A DNA stretch of 16,249 bases, taken from contig FN649728.1 of the NCBI GenBank assembly GCA_000310025.1, positions 5,909,056 through 5,925,304 on the forward strand, read 5' to 3'. The position numbers were made by a program, and so were the translations under genes. Source of the DNA: Ectocarpus siliculosus (taxonomy: Eukaryota > Sar > Phaeophyceae > Ectocarpales > Ectocarpaceae). The notes below the pieces were generated by a model. That model was given only the letters and a program-made list of their open reading frames with translations, did not search any database and had not been told where the DNA came from. Positions 8,546 through 16,249 of the stretch are shown one piece after another. The stretch's first letter is position 1, and every line of letters begins with the position of its first letter.

Positions 8546-8756
8546 ATTCTGAAACTTTTCTCATGCATCGTTCGATATCCGTTCCGTGGGGAATCGCAAA
8601 TCATGACATGTCCCCGAGTTTTTGAGCAGCTTCCGCGTCCTGTGGCCGGCAAGAGTCGGCCTTCACTCAAACCTTGTCTGTTTCGCCATGGGAACGGCCG
8701 GTTGAACAGCGAAAGAGGGTCCCGCATGCTGCGCGCCACAACTTTTTTTTTGTTTT
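8546..8756 (+). repeat. R repeat copy 3, left part (split by insertion)
   Basis: The front of the third copy: ATTCTGAA, a shortened leader, the hairpin in altered form (GGCCG-GCAAGAGT-CGGCC, 8644-8661), then the 57-bp block (8685-8741) with two differences from copy 1. It stops in the T run after CGCCACAAC, exactly where copies 1 and 2 continue into GTTTGTGATTTTCTTC. That continuation reappears at 12857. Confidence 0.8.
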
Positions 8757-9624
8757 TCTTAATATGACACAACGAATCCATCTCTATCATAGAAAAGAGT
8801 CTGAGACAGATTAGCAATGAATTCATAGCGTCAGAAAGTACCTGTATGCCTACGATTTTCCAGAGACATCTCCCCTGCGGGTAACAGGCTCGACAAGACA
8901 GTTTGGTAGCTGTCTTGTGTGTCTCATATATGTTATGTTGGGAAGGTGCAGAGGACATGTGTTAGGTACTGGTCGGGCGTTTTGTGTGTGGCACCCTTTG
9001 GGTCGTTGGGCATGCAATCTCCCTCAGTTTTCAAACGTATTTTCAATGTGGTACGCGTATGTACCGGGTATGTATGTATATGTGTGGACACATTTCGGAG
9101 TATGTGCAGACACACTCTCACCATTTCTTACCTTTTTGTGTAATTTCGTGTTGTTAGATGGATGTGCAAATGGCACGGGAGAACATTAGTTCATCATTGT
9201 CTCCTGACGTGGTCGCCAATAGAGGCGTGTGGTTGAGGTTTCATCACCGGCATGTGGGTGTGTGTTGTGGGTATGGTAACCTATCTCGCCCTTGTGTAGG
9301 CAGAAAGTATGGCTACCTCTCCCATTAGTAGGCAGCGTGGACCACAAGTAAATACAGGGTCGATCATTTCATGTATGCTACATCATTTGTATTTAGCATG
9401 AGAGGAATAAAAGGTTGTTCTATAATAGTTTGTAAGCAACTTGACGGTGTATGGGCAGGGGGAGTACTCCCTGTGTCCGTGTTGTACCCAGGTGTTGTCG
9501 CATCAGTTGTCGCATCAGTTGGCAGCATGTGTCATGGACAGGTAGACGTGGAATGGCGGCGACAGGTGAAGGCAGCTGTATGTTGTGCATGGATGGTGGC
9601 ATGTTGGGCTTGTACGTAGCGTAG
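8757..9624. other. insertion interior with no gene seen
   Basis: No recognisable coding sequence on either strand. Two small structures are visible. One is a perfect 9-bp inverted repeat, ACAAGACAG / CTGTCTTGT, with an 8-base loop at 8893-8918, close to the insertion's left border. The other is a 12-bp direct duplication, GTTGTCGCATCA twice, at 9494-9517. Plus-strand open frames are Val/Cys/Trp-rich and unconvincing. Confidence 0.5.
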
Positions 9625-9846
9625 TCCATCCTTCGACCACACATAAAAGAGTTTGTTCGTACCTGTGATGATTTTTCGGAGTCCTGGGTCAGCCAAGAGC
9701 AGCAGCAAGGAGCAGACGCAGTGCAGTATGCTACTGCAGCTTTACAGTCCGTCCTCCTCCATCAAGTAGTATCGGAGATGATTAGTATCGTACAACGGCT
9801 GGATCCGAAATGCCGGCTAGCTCCGCAATCCAAGAGAGGTGGGTAG
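9625..9846 (+). other. 73-codon open frame inside the insertion, unknown
   Basis: This frame is open from after a TAG (9622-9624) to a TAG at 9844-9846, without an early ATG. It reads like genuine protein: CDDFSESWVSQEQQQGADAV, then ATAALQSVLLHQVVSEMIS, then VQRLDPKCRLAPQSKRGG. A soluble helix is plausible. It runs opposite to the RT, so it is not part of the RT polyprotein. It may be a captured host exon, a second nested element, or an unrelated open frame. No family recognised. Confidence 0.35.
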
Positions 9847-10201
9847 CTGAGCTAAAAACCGAATGATGACTGCATGCGTGCTCCTCTCAGCAGATAGATG
9901 TGGCTGGCTGGCTCTTTGAAGTGCAGATTTCTGGTTCAGCGGAATTTGTCGGAATTCCCAATTTTTCCGTTGTCACCTGGGTGTATGGGAATTTTTCATG
10001 AAAGGTGCACAGAAATCGATTATCCTAATTGCAAGGGACACGTTTCATTTTCAGTGTTCCCCCTTGCGGTTTCGACGGTCAAATATGCGGTTGCCCACTG
10101 ATTTTCGCATCGCTATAAGCTATAAAGCTCCTAATAAAGTAGTGTGTGCAGGTTTGGTAGCGCCAAAAGCAAATTAAACGGGAATTTCACGTCATTGATG
10201 A
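9847..10201. other. no gene seen
   Basis: An AT-rich spacer inside the insertion. A plus-strand frame at 9898-10101 has no motif or splice context that I can support. Confidence 0.5.
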
Positions 10202-10522
10202 CATACCAGCGTTCTTATTGATCATATAGACATTACGGTGTACGAAAACAACCTAACAACATTTCAGGAATTACTGAACAAAGGAATGAAATACTTCCTA
10301 ATAAAGCGAAACATAACCAAAACAAAAACAACACATGATAGCACGCCAGCTAATCTAACAAGAAAAGTCCTTCGTATCTATTCGCTTCCAAATACCCAGC
10401 TCCACTTTCTTCCATATGAATTCCGCACCGTAGGTACATTTATACCCACAATGTTTGCAGTCACTGGCGAGGTACGAAAAAATATATACATGAAATTGTG
10501 TAAAGTATTACAAGTCGACTAG
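10202..10522 (+). other. 106-codon AT-rich open frame, unknown
   Basis: This frame is open from after a TGA (10199-10201) to a TAG at 10520-10522. The first ATG is internal, and a GTG lies at 10238. It reads TFQELLNKGMKYFLIKRN, then TPANLTRKVLRIYSLPN, then LPYEFRTVGTFIPTMFA. Codon use is A/T-rich at third positions, unlike the GC-rich host exons at 943-4739. It overlaps the decayed C-terminal RT frame on the other strand at 10461-10522, so the two cannot both be intact coding there. It could be a fragment of another mobile element or chance in AT-rich DNA. No family recognised. Confidence 0.3.
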
Positions 10523-10681
10523 AATAGTAACGTGCAAGCATATCAGCCATCAGTCTGGCTGTGGCAGCTTGAAAAAATCGAATATCAGTACATCTAATAG
10601 CAAATCGGCATATTTGACAGTGTAACGTCGACATTTTACACCTAGTAGATAACACTGTTTCCCAATGCGGAAATGCCCCGA
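10461..10681 (-). pseudogene. Penelope-like RT, C-terminal (thumb) part in a shifted frame
   Basis: The main RT frame stops at 10642-10644, but one frame over the match continues. From 10679 the minus strand reads GAFPHWETVLSTRCKMSTLH, then CQICRFAIRCTDIRFFQ, then LMADMLARYY, ending at 10461. The PH motif, the RFA/RIA motif and the helix with L…ML…Y follow the KR motif in this RT family in the same order. The switch falls at CGGGGC (C run 10676-10679 on plus), so a single-base indel in the G run is the likely lesion. Beyond LARYYSSRLV the similarity fades and further stops appear. Confidence 0.7.
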
Positions 10682-12180
10682 TATTGCTTCAGCGTAGCCA
10701 TATGTTGGCGCTTATTATACATACCAATACAAGTCTTACCAGGAATGTCTTGCCCTATTTGCATATCCAGAAAGTGTGCTGATTCCCCACACTGTTGTAG
10801 TGTAATGCGAACAGGATTTTCTATCTCATCACCATCCATATCTAGCACCATCGTTGGGTACATACCACCATATTGATTACCCTCCTTGTATATAATATCT
10901 TCAAATGTTGGTCCAGTCTGGTTACCATATCGCACTGTAAAAATGTCGTCTATATACCGTTTTGAACCAATGCTATGCTGCTCAATAAATTGAAATGGAT
11001 ACAATGGTGTAGTCCCAGCTTGTTTAGCAATTAAATCCTCCTCCACCATTTCCTTCAAAAAATCAAATTCATGTATAAACGCAAAACTATTCGCTAGTTC
11101 GGGAGCTGGTGCCGTTCCCATAAAGATATCAGAGGCTTGTTGGTACATGCCGTTCCCAAATTGTACAAATCCTTCATCCAAAATAAAATCTATCCATTTA
11201 CAGACCCGTTCCCATCCAATGTGATTCGGTCGACATCTACTAGACGTTACGTTGCTTGGGTTTTCCTTCGACCAACCGATGTCCCTAACAAATGGGGTCT
11301 TATTATCAGGCCCAATACCCCATCTCAACTGCATTGATTTGAACCCATGTCTCTCAGTTTGGTGTTCAAACGACAATTTTAAAGCTTCCCTCAATTTTTT
11401 TTTCAATGGTACTACAGGGATATTAGGGTACATACCAACGAAGTCAAATGTTTGGAAGACATGCGCATCAGTACATCCCTCCAGTTGTGCTCGAATATCA
11501 GCATCCTGTGCTACCTCTAGAATACTTTCCCCGCTAGAGGTAATCCAACATTCGGTGGCAGCAATACCAACTTTTGCGCATTCCTCACGCCAGATCGTGT
11601 GTAAACAAGGCCGGATACCAACCAGAACCGCGTTAGCTACCTTAGCCACCCCTTCTGTGATCGTACCGCGACAAGCCGTAATTCCACGTGTCGCTACCAA
11701 CGGCTTATTATGTTTAGCAGTGAGGTATCGTGTTGGTAACTTCTCAGTGTTTTCATACTGGGTGTTACCGTCCTCATCTTTGTACTGCCGTTGTGGGATC
11801 GGCAGCTTTTCATCTACCAGAAACTTATGTTGTCGGTCAATGGTCGTCTGTTTCACCAACTCCAACTCTCCGTGTACTGTCCTATACCCCGGCCCTTCAA
11901 GTTCTGCTTTGGCTAACCTAATATAGCACGCCTTACATGTGATACAAATGCGGTTGGCCGCTTTGTCGACTCTTGTAAACACCACCTTCTTGTGCAATTG
12001 GTGAAAGGATGTCCTAGCTGCAGTAAAATCTATGTGGTTCGTAAGAGGCTTAGGAACTTCTCCCTTGTCCGCGTCAGTCACTTTTTGTTCTATCGCGTCG
12101 TACAAAGCATCCTCCCAGTCCCTCAATGTCACCACGTGGCACTTTGAGTTCATGGCATAAATCGCCAACGTACGATTCTA
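10642..12180 (-). pseudogene. Penelope-like reverse transcriptase, core domain
   Basis: This 508-residue frame (from 12168; open from 12180) holds a near-complete RT core. In order, with residue numbers: VDKAANRICITCKACYI (67-83, the DKA…N…C..YI region); LPTRYLTAKHNKPLVATRG (144-162, fingers/motif 1); TFDFVGMYPNIPV (240-252, motif A, catalytic Asp242); IFMGTAPAPELANSF (348-362, motif B); RYIDDIFTV (404-412, motif C, Asp407-Asp408); AHFLDMQIG (464-472); MYNKRQ (483-488). The three catalytic aspartates are present. The motif order and the GTxPAP and YIDD signatures match Penelope-like RTs of the type common in invertebrates, which I associate with the Naiad/Chlamys clade. That subclass is an inference. 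The frame lacks its own N-terminus and thumb, which sit in other frames. Confidence 0.85.
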
Positions 12181-12409
12181 TGGCATCTATGAGCGATTCA
12201 AAGAAAGACAGGTCATTCAAGGCCTCAGCATGTTCTGCTCTAAAACCAGCTTGCAGGTTTAGCACAGCTGCAGCGTTGGCATCATTAAGACATCCAGCAT
12301 CTGTAATAGTCAGACATTTCGAACCATCCTTCGCAACAACCGTGTAATTACTCCATTGGGGGTCATTACAAATACATTTATGTTTACTATGATTACATCT
12401 CTTGCTACG
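12074..12409 (-). pseudogene. Penelope-like element, Cys-rich linker segment (second frame)
   Basis: From just after a TAA (12410-12412) this frame reads RCNHSKHKCICNDPQW, then VVAKDGSKCLTITDAGCLN, then LQAGFRAEHAEALNDLSF, then FFESLIDAIESYVGDL. The cluster C…HSKHKCIC, followed by a T-D hinge and an L…GFR segment, sits just before the RT core in this family. It overlaps the upstream segment by about 100 bases and the RT frame by about 100 bases. Frameshifts are placed near 12390-12409 on the upstream side and near 12150 on the downstream side. Confidence 0.65.
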
Positions 12410-12837
12410 TTAGTGGTATTGAACATCATACTATCTAGGGTGTCACCATACTTAAAGCAAGGGATAATACGTTGTACAGCATCACGGAATGCACGGTGTT
12501 GGGGGGGAATGTACGCTAGAATATTTGCACGCATGAACATCCCACGGAGTCCCAAGGAATCTGCAACATAACTAGTAAAACTAATTACTACAAGTTGAGG
12601 TACCTTACGTCGCTTGACCAAGGGAGGGGGGGAAGTCGCGAGGTATGCATTGCGTAGTGTCTGGAACGCTAAATGCACATCCTCTGTGATACCCACCTGC
12701 CCTACATACCTAATCATGCGCAGCATGTTTTTTGGTGCTAGCGCTTTGATGAAAGCATTGACTGCGTAAGGCTTGTACTGAATCAGCTTCGCAAGATACT
12801 GTATTCGTCGTTTCCAATCACGGGACCTTTTTTTTTT
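12310..12837 (-). pseudogene. Penelope-like element, N-terminal segment (first frame)
   Basis: The longest frame here continues to 12996, but residues encoded above about 12856 come from the antisense of the R repeat and are not element protein. The element part reads RDWKRRIQYLAKLIQYKPY, then PKNMLRMIRYVGQVGITED, then VKRRKVPQLVVISFTSYVA, then RAFRDAVQRIIPCFKYGDT and DSMMFNTTNVARD, after which the frame is lost. The PQLVV-FTSY and FKYGDTLDSMMFN stretches precede the Cys-rich segment. A GIY-YIG endonuclease expected at this end of Naiad-type elements is not visible. YVGQVG is too weak to claim one. Confidence 0.55.
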
Positions 12838-12856
12838 CACGGGACCTTTTTTTTTT
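12819..12856 (-). repeat. 19-bp perfect tandem duplication at the insertion border
   Basis: CACGGGACC followed by ten T is repeated exactly twice, 12819-12837 and 12838-12856. It marks the 5' edge of the retroelement where it meets the R repeat. The R copies have no CACGGGACC at this point, so the motif belongs to the element or arose at insertion. Confidence 0.85.
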
Positions 12857-13960
12857 GCGTTTGTGATTTTCTTCCTGCGTGACCGTTGTAAACACATTCT
12901 TGCGGCTACTGCTGTACACATGCGGTTGCTGCAGTATATGCTCGGAATGTTCTGCAAAGGTCGTAAGGGTATCGTCTTCGTCGTTTTGGGCTGCACGCGT
13001 TGTGGGCGTAGGCGATGCGTGTCTCTTACTTTCCCCCCAGAGTTTGGTTATCCATGAAGAGCAACGACAGCACACCAGTTGAAGAGACAAACAACAACAG
13101 ACGGTCCGCCTTAGTTGTTTTTGTTTTGCTGCATGCATTGGGTGGTATGCATCGGTAAGCGTGTTGCTGCCTTGCCTTGAGTCTGCTGCGTAGGCGTAAT
13201 TTGAGCGATAATGTAGATGGCAGCACAATCAATATTTTTTACGTAGTGAGGTATGATAACCAACAATCAATCTGCTCGTTCGTGCAGCGGTGCGCATCTA
13301 CCGCGAACGTCAAGCGTATTGAGACAATAATAGTTCGTCCGTCGTGCTAGATGTACAGTCATGTTCTTTTTAGTTCTCACTTCCTACCACAAAAGATAGT
13401 CAACACTTCGCAAACGGTGACTATATTTGTTTCTTGTGTTGTTTGTTGTTGCTGAGCCCACATTGGATATCGCCGTTCGATACACAAACATCGTGTCTGA
13501 CAGCCGCGGTGGGCCAGAGAGACGAGAGTGAGTGTCTTCTCGAGAGTTAATGCCTTGTCTTCTCTCCGCTCTTTTATGTTTTTAGTCTACCTCTCTCTCT
13601 CTCTCTCTCTCTCTCTCGCCTTTCGCTGGTGGGGTCCCAACAACATCGAACGCCAACCGCAGTCGTTTTGCTTCTTGCTGACTGAGTAAGAGGCTATACC
13701 CGTGCATCCGGCTGCTGCATGTGAAGCGATGGGCGCTGCCTCTTGATGTCAAGCAATAAACTTGGGCCCTACCTAGTGTTTGCTGCATATGCACTGCTAT
13801 GTGAGAGCTTCCACCGGTCCAGAGCGAGCAGCGACGATGGTTTTCTGTGCTCTCTTTTGCCTCCTCCCCGAAGCCTGTCGCGTCTACTGACTCTTGTGGT
13901 GGTTCTCGCTTCTTTCTTTTTTGTATTTTTCATGCTTTGCTTTTTGGGGTCCCCCGGCTC
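12857..13960 (+). repeat. R repeat copy 3, right part
   Basis: Resumes the R sequence exactly where 8756 left it (GTTTGTGATTTTCTTCC…) and follows copy 2 through CTCGGAATGTTCTGCAAAGG, GGGCTGCACGCGTTG, CGCGGTGGGCCAGAGAG, TCTCGAGAGTTAATGCC, GGCTGCTGCATGTGA, and TTTTTGGGGTCCCCC near 13945-13955. Together with 8546-8756 it makes a full copy of about 1.3 kb. A long CT run expands it locally (13591-13617). Confidence 0.8.
13591..13617. repeat. (CT)n microsatellite in R copy 3
   Basis: Thirteen CT units where copies 1 and 2 have only short pyrimidine steps (copy 2 has about five units at 8104-8114). This is a local expansion within a shared repeat. Confidence 0.9.
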
Positions 13961-14244
13961 CTGTTTTTGTGTGTGCTCATCGGGCGTCCCGCTGAAAAAA
14001 TCGAAAGCTTCAGACAGGCAACGCGACGATACTCGTCGAGTTGCCATACACAATAATGTCACCTGTAATGCCAAAACGTAAAACACCCCAAAAAGGGACA
14101 AAAAATATCGTTTGGTTTCTGATGATGCACATACATTTGATACTTGATCATTTTGTTGACATACTTTCACAACGAATGTGTTCATCTGAATCCCTAGATA
14201 AGATCCGACTTTGTCAAAACATTTTCGAGAAAACGATGAGCAAT
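13961..14244. other. no gene seen; spacer between repeat families
   Basis: AT-rich unique-looking sequence. Short open frames exist on both strands, including the top end of a long minus-strand frame that mostly crosses R sequence, but none shows a motif. Confidence 0.45.
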
Positions 14245-15202
14245 GAGCGATAGAGGCAGGAAGATGGCGAACCGGTGAAGAAGAGGGAAACAGCACGCTC
14301 GACCGTGCACTACTGGCGCATGCAGAATGGTAGCGCATCGGTGTACCGTATGCGCTTTCGTCGTATCATGACTTTCTGTCTCTAGGTCGCAATGGTAACT
14401 CGGCCACACACATATGTTTTCATTGCAAAGTATACCACGTCTGAAATGAACATCTGAAATGAACATGATGCCGCTGGATGCTGCCACGCCGACCGCGAGA
14501 TTCGATTTTTGACGACATTAATTGTTCGAGAATCCAAAAAGAGCCATCAAGACAGAAGATAGGAAGGGAACCGGTCAAGAGGACCAGGACAGCGTGCATG
14601 GCCGCAAACGTCTGGCACAACATGCAACTTTCTTGCTCGTCAACTCACCGAATGCACTTAACTTTCGTCGTGTTGTGGATCTTGGCACCATGTCGCGATA
14701 CTCACTCGACCCACACACGATTTCACTTACTAATCCACCACCTGAAATGAGCCTTTTGCCGTTGGTTGCTGCCAAAAGCGGACTTTGAGATTCGATACCT
14801 TTAGTGACGTTGTTGCTCGAGAAGCCAGTCAGAAGAGCGATCAAGACAGGAAAATAGAAGGCGAACCGGTCAACGGGACCGAACAGGGCGCACTGTAGCA
14901 CCCTTCCGTCGCAACATGTCGCGACACGTGTGCCATGGGTCGAGATCGACCTTTGAGACACGGTCGGGCAACGGTGGGGGGATCGGAATAAGAGGGCGAC
15001 AGAAATGAATATAGGTCGGAGAGACTGAGGCTCACAGCTAGCTTCAGAATAATAGGAGATTCATTCCCTTAGAGCAATATATTTCGTATCTCCGAAATCC
15101 ATTGAGCGAGGGGGGGCGGAAATCCCCGTCATCCCGAGATTTCGATCTGTACGTTTCACAAAAGTTGGAGAAGTGAGATTCACTGTCCGAAATTTATTGA
15201 GC

Positions 15203-15223
15203 GGTGGGGTCGGAAGCCCCACC
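15203..15223. other. perfect 7-bp inverted repeat (hairpin)
   Basis: GGTGGGG, seven-base loop, CCCCACC. It is the stronger of two related hairpin-like sites. A diverged version of the same sequence (GCGAGGGGGGGCGGAAATCCCC) lies about 95 bp upstream, near 15105-15126, so this is a local direct repeat of a hairpin unit. Confidence 0.7.
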
Positions 15224-15236
15224 GACAGCCTTGATA

Positions 15237-15262
15237 TTCATTGTAACATTTCCAACAATGAA
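15237..15262. other. perfect 8-bp inverted repeat
   Basis: TTCATTGT and ACAATGAA separated by ten bases (15245-15254), 13 bp after the hairpin at 15203-15223. It may be part of the same repeat structure. Confidence 0.65.
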
Positions 15263-15792
15263 ATTGGAGGAGAAGGCGAGAGATAGCTTTTGTTTTTTCC
15301 AAAAGGTTCCAGACGATGAATAGAAGAACGGCACAGCAAGACGGCGAAGTGGTAAACTAGAGGAAATGAATGCTGGGTCTGCTGCTGTGCGCGAACGGTG
15401 GTGAACTTATACACTCTCGCCACATGCCCTATCGAGAAACTGAAGACATCGCGAAACGGTCGCCGTTGGTCGACATCGGTCTATTGATTGCGGCCAAGCT
15501 AAGCATGATGTTCGAATCTTCCAAAAAGACTGATGAGGACAGGAAGACGGCGACCCACCAGTGAAAACGATGGAGAAACATGGCTGCACATGGCCGCACA
15601 CTTGTGAGGTACGCTGCTGCTCGAGGAAGTCGATCAAACTTGGCGACAGGCCACGATTTGGGATGCCCTAGGGAGGCATACTCGAGATGTCGCGAGCCGT
15701 GCGTCATTGGTCGAGATCGGGTTTTGAGGTCGGGCAAGGGTGGGGGAATCGGAAGAAGAGGGTGACCAAAATGAATTTCGGCCGGAATGACT

Positions 15793-16111
15793 AAAGTATC
15801 TTGCTTCAGAATTGCTCAACTGTGGATGCTATGAGAAACGCTGTCAAACAACAGCGTACACTCGACGGTGATGGTGATGAAAAAGAAGAATTCGCGTGCA
15901 GGCACATTTGTTACACATGGTATCGCCTTTGCAACCGAGCGGGACGGAGTAATATCGTAGTTGTTTATTGTTGCTTGACGGTTAGGTTTACCACCTATTT
16001 TAGATCCGAGGACAGAGGAATGAAAATTCAATGTATTTTTGGAACTTCGCCCAATAGTGCTACATAGTACACCTGTTCGTGTCGTGTGCACTTGTCATTT
16101 TCTGTGTGTAG
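15793..16111. other. no gene seen; possible intron end
   Basis: AT-rich sequence with no recognisable element. It ends in CATTTTCTGTGTGTAG, which resembles a 3' splice acceptor in front of the open frame at 16112. Confidence 0.4.
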
Positions 16112-16249
16112 CCTTGCCAGATGAGGAAATCCATCCGATGATTGTGATGGATCGTGAAGACAATGCCAGATGGTATGATGGCCTACATGTAGTCCCCATT
16201 CCTACGGCATCGTCACCATCACCCGCGGAAGGTGGCAGATTTTGCCGTC
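16112..16249 (+). CDS. possible exon running off the window end
   Basis: After an acceptor-like TTTTCTGTGTGTAG, one frame (two bases, then TTG) is open to the last base. It reads LPDEEIHPMIVMDREDNAR, then WYDGLHVVPIPTASSPSP, then AEGGRFCR. The composition is protein-like, with a possible Ser/Pro-rich linker at the end. The same frame stays open upstream to about 16024, so the acceptor could be wrong and the true start could lie earlier. It is incomplete on the right. No family recognised. Confidence 0.4.

Larger units (their letters stand above)
8757..12856 (-). mobile_element. 4.1-kb insertion carrying a decayed Penelope-like retroelement
   Basis: Copy 3 of the R repeat breaks in a T run at 8743-8757 and resumes after a T run at 12847-12856, so the intervening 4.1 kb is an insertion. 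The T tract at both borders may be a target duplication, but homopolymers make that hard to prove. RT coding remnants occupy about 10461-12837 on the minus strand. The 5' border on that strand lies at 12856 with no recognisable endonuclease domain, which suggests 5' truncation. The 1.7 kb left of the RT (8757-10460) is either the element's 3' part or a second nested insert. Confidence 0.75.
14245..15792 (+). repeat. degenerate tandem family, period about 295 bp
   Basis: Related blocks recur: GAGCGATAGAGGCAGGAAG (14245), GAGCCATCAAGACAGAAG (14541) and GAGCGATCAAGACAGGAAA (14835), each followed within 30 bases by GAACCGGT-AA and spaced 296 and 294 bp. A second shared block, GCTGCCA…GAGATTCGAT, occurs at about 14479 and 14769. 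Weaker relatives lie near 15315 and 15530. The tail at 14917-15029 (GGTCGAGATCGACC, GGTCGGGCAACGGTGGGGG) is repeated at 15685-15792. Strand is arbitrary. Open frames here recur only because the DNA repeats. No coding role is supported. Confidence 0.65.

Noticed and set aside
11252-11926. A 224-residue plus-strand protein
   Set aside because: It lies fully antisense to the RT core, whose motifs explain the sequence.
12310-12837. A GIY-YIG endonuclease domain at the retroelement N-terminus
   Set aside because: Only a weak YVGQ-like stretch is seen, with no GIY motif or catalytic Arg/Glu context. The domain is probably lost by truncation.
12310-12996. The full 228-residue frame as one protein
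   Set aside because: Its first 45 or so residues come from the antisense R repeat. Only the part below about 12837 belongs to the retroelement.
5942-13960. R repeats as long terminal repeats of an LTR retrotransposon
   Set aside because: The copies are directly adjacent with no internal coding region between them, and no primer-binding site or TG…CA ends are clear.
13769-14338. A 189-residue minus-strand protein
   Set aside because: It mostly crosses the end of an R repeat copy and a spacer. The same R segment in copies 1 and 2 does not keep the frame open, and no motif is visible.
15529-15565. Hammerhead ribozyme (CTGATGA core) such as those found in Penelope-like elements
   Set aside because: No pairing stem II and no correctly placed GAAA. 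It also lies outside the retroelement. No other core was found inside 8757-12856 by eye.
1-16249. CRISPR array or prokaryotic operon
   Set aside because: No regular short repeats with unique spacers, no Shine-Dalgarno-led gene clusters. Introns and a SINE show the DNA is eukaryotic.

Overview
This window is eukaryotic nuclear DNA. It has GT-AG introns, a tRNA-derived SINE with a poly(A)-type tail, microsatellites, long homopolymer runs and a reverse transcriptase (RT) of the Penelope-like type. Short GC-rich exons lie in long T-rich introns full of repeats. That style fits a stramenopile such as a brown alga, but this is a low-confidence guess from architecture and not from any recognised gene.

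Left third (about 1-5.4 kb): the 3' part of one plus-strand gene of unknown function. Four exons (943-1047, 3147-3351, 4206-4245, 4448-4739) join with consistent codon phase at every junction. The product is a hydrophobic Leu-rich stretch, a Gly/Ala/Ser-rich linker, then a basic C-terminal region. The first intron holds two SINE-related copies antisense to the gene, a 61-bp tandem duplication, a purine-rich tract and microsatellites. The second intron holds a degenerate short tandem repeat and an unexplained 94-codon open frame. Another possible exon follows a good acceptor at 5225. The extreme left edge is C/G homopolymer-rich.

Middle (5.9-14 kb): three diverged head-to-tail copies of a non-coding repeat of about 1.3 kb, here called R. 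They contain a very conserved 57-bp block and a small conserved hairpin. The third copy is split by a 4.1-kb insertion (8757-12856). On its minus strand the insertion carries a decayed Penelope-like retroelement. All the main RT motifs are legible, but the coding sequence is spread over four reading-frame segments, so it is a pseudogene. Two plus-strand open frames of unknown origin lie downstream of the RT inside the same insertion.

Right part (14.2-15.8 kb): a degenerate tandem family with a period of about 295 bp and small inverted repeats. It is followed by a possible exon that runs off the window end (16112-16249).

The genes do not form a pathway. One unknown host gene sits beside a repeat-rich block. 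I see no convincing undescribed defence or regulatory system. The items most worth a second look are the retroelement, the conserved core of repeat R, and the unknown host gene.
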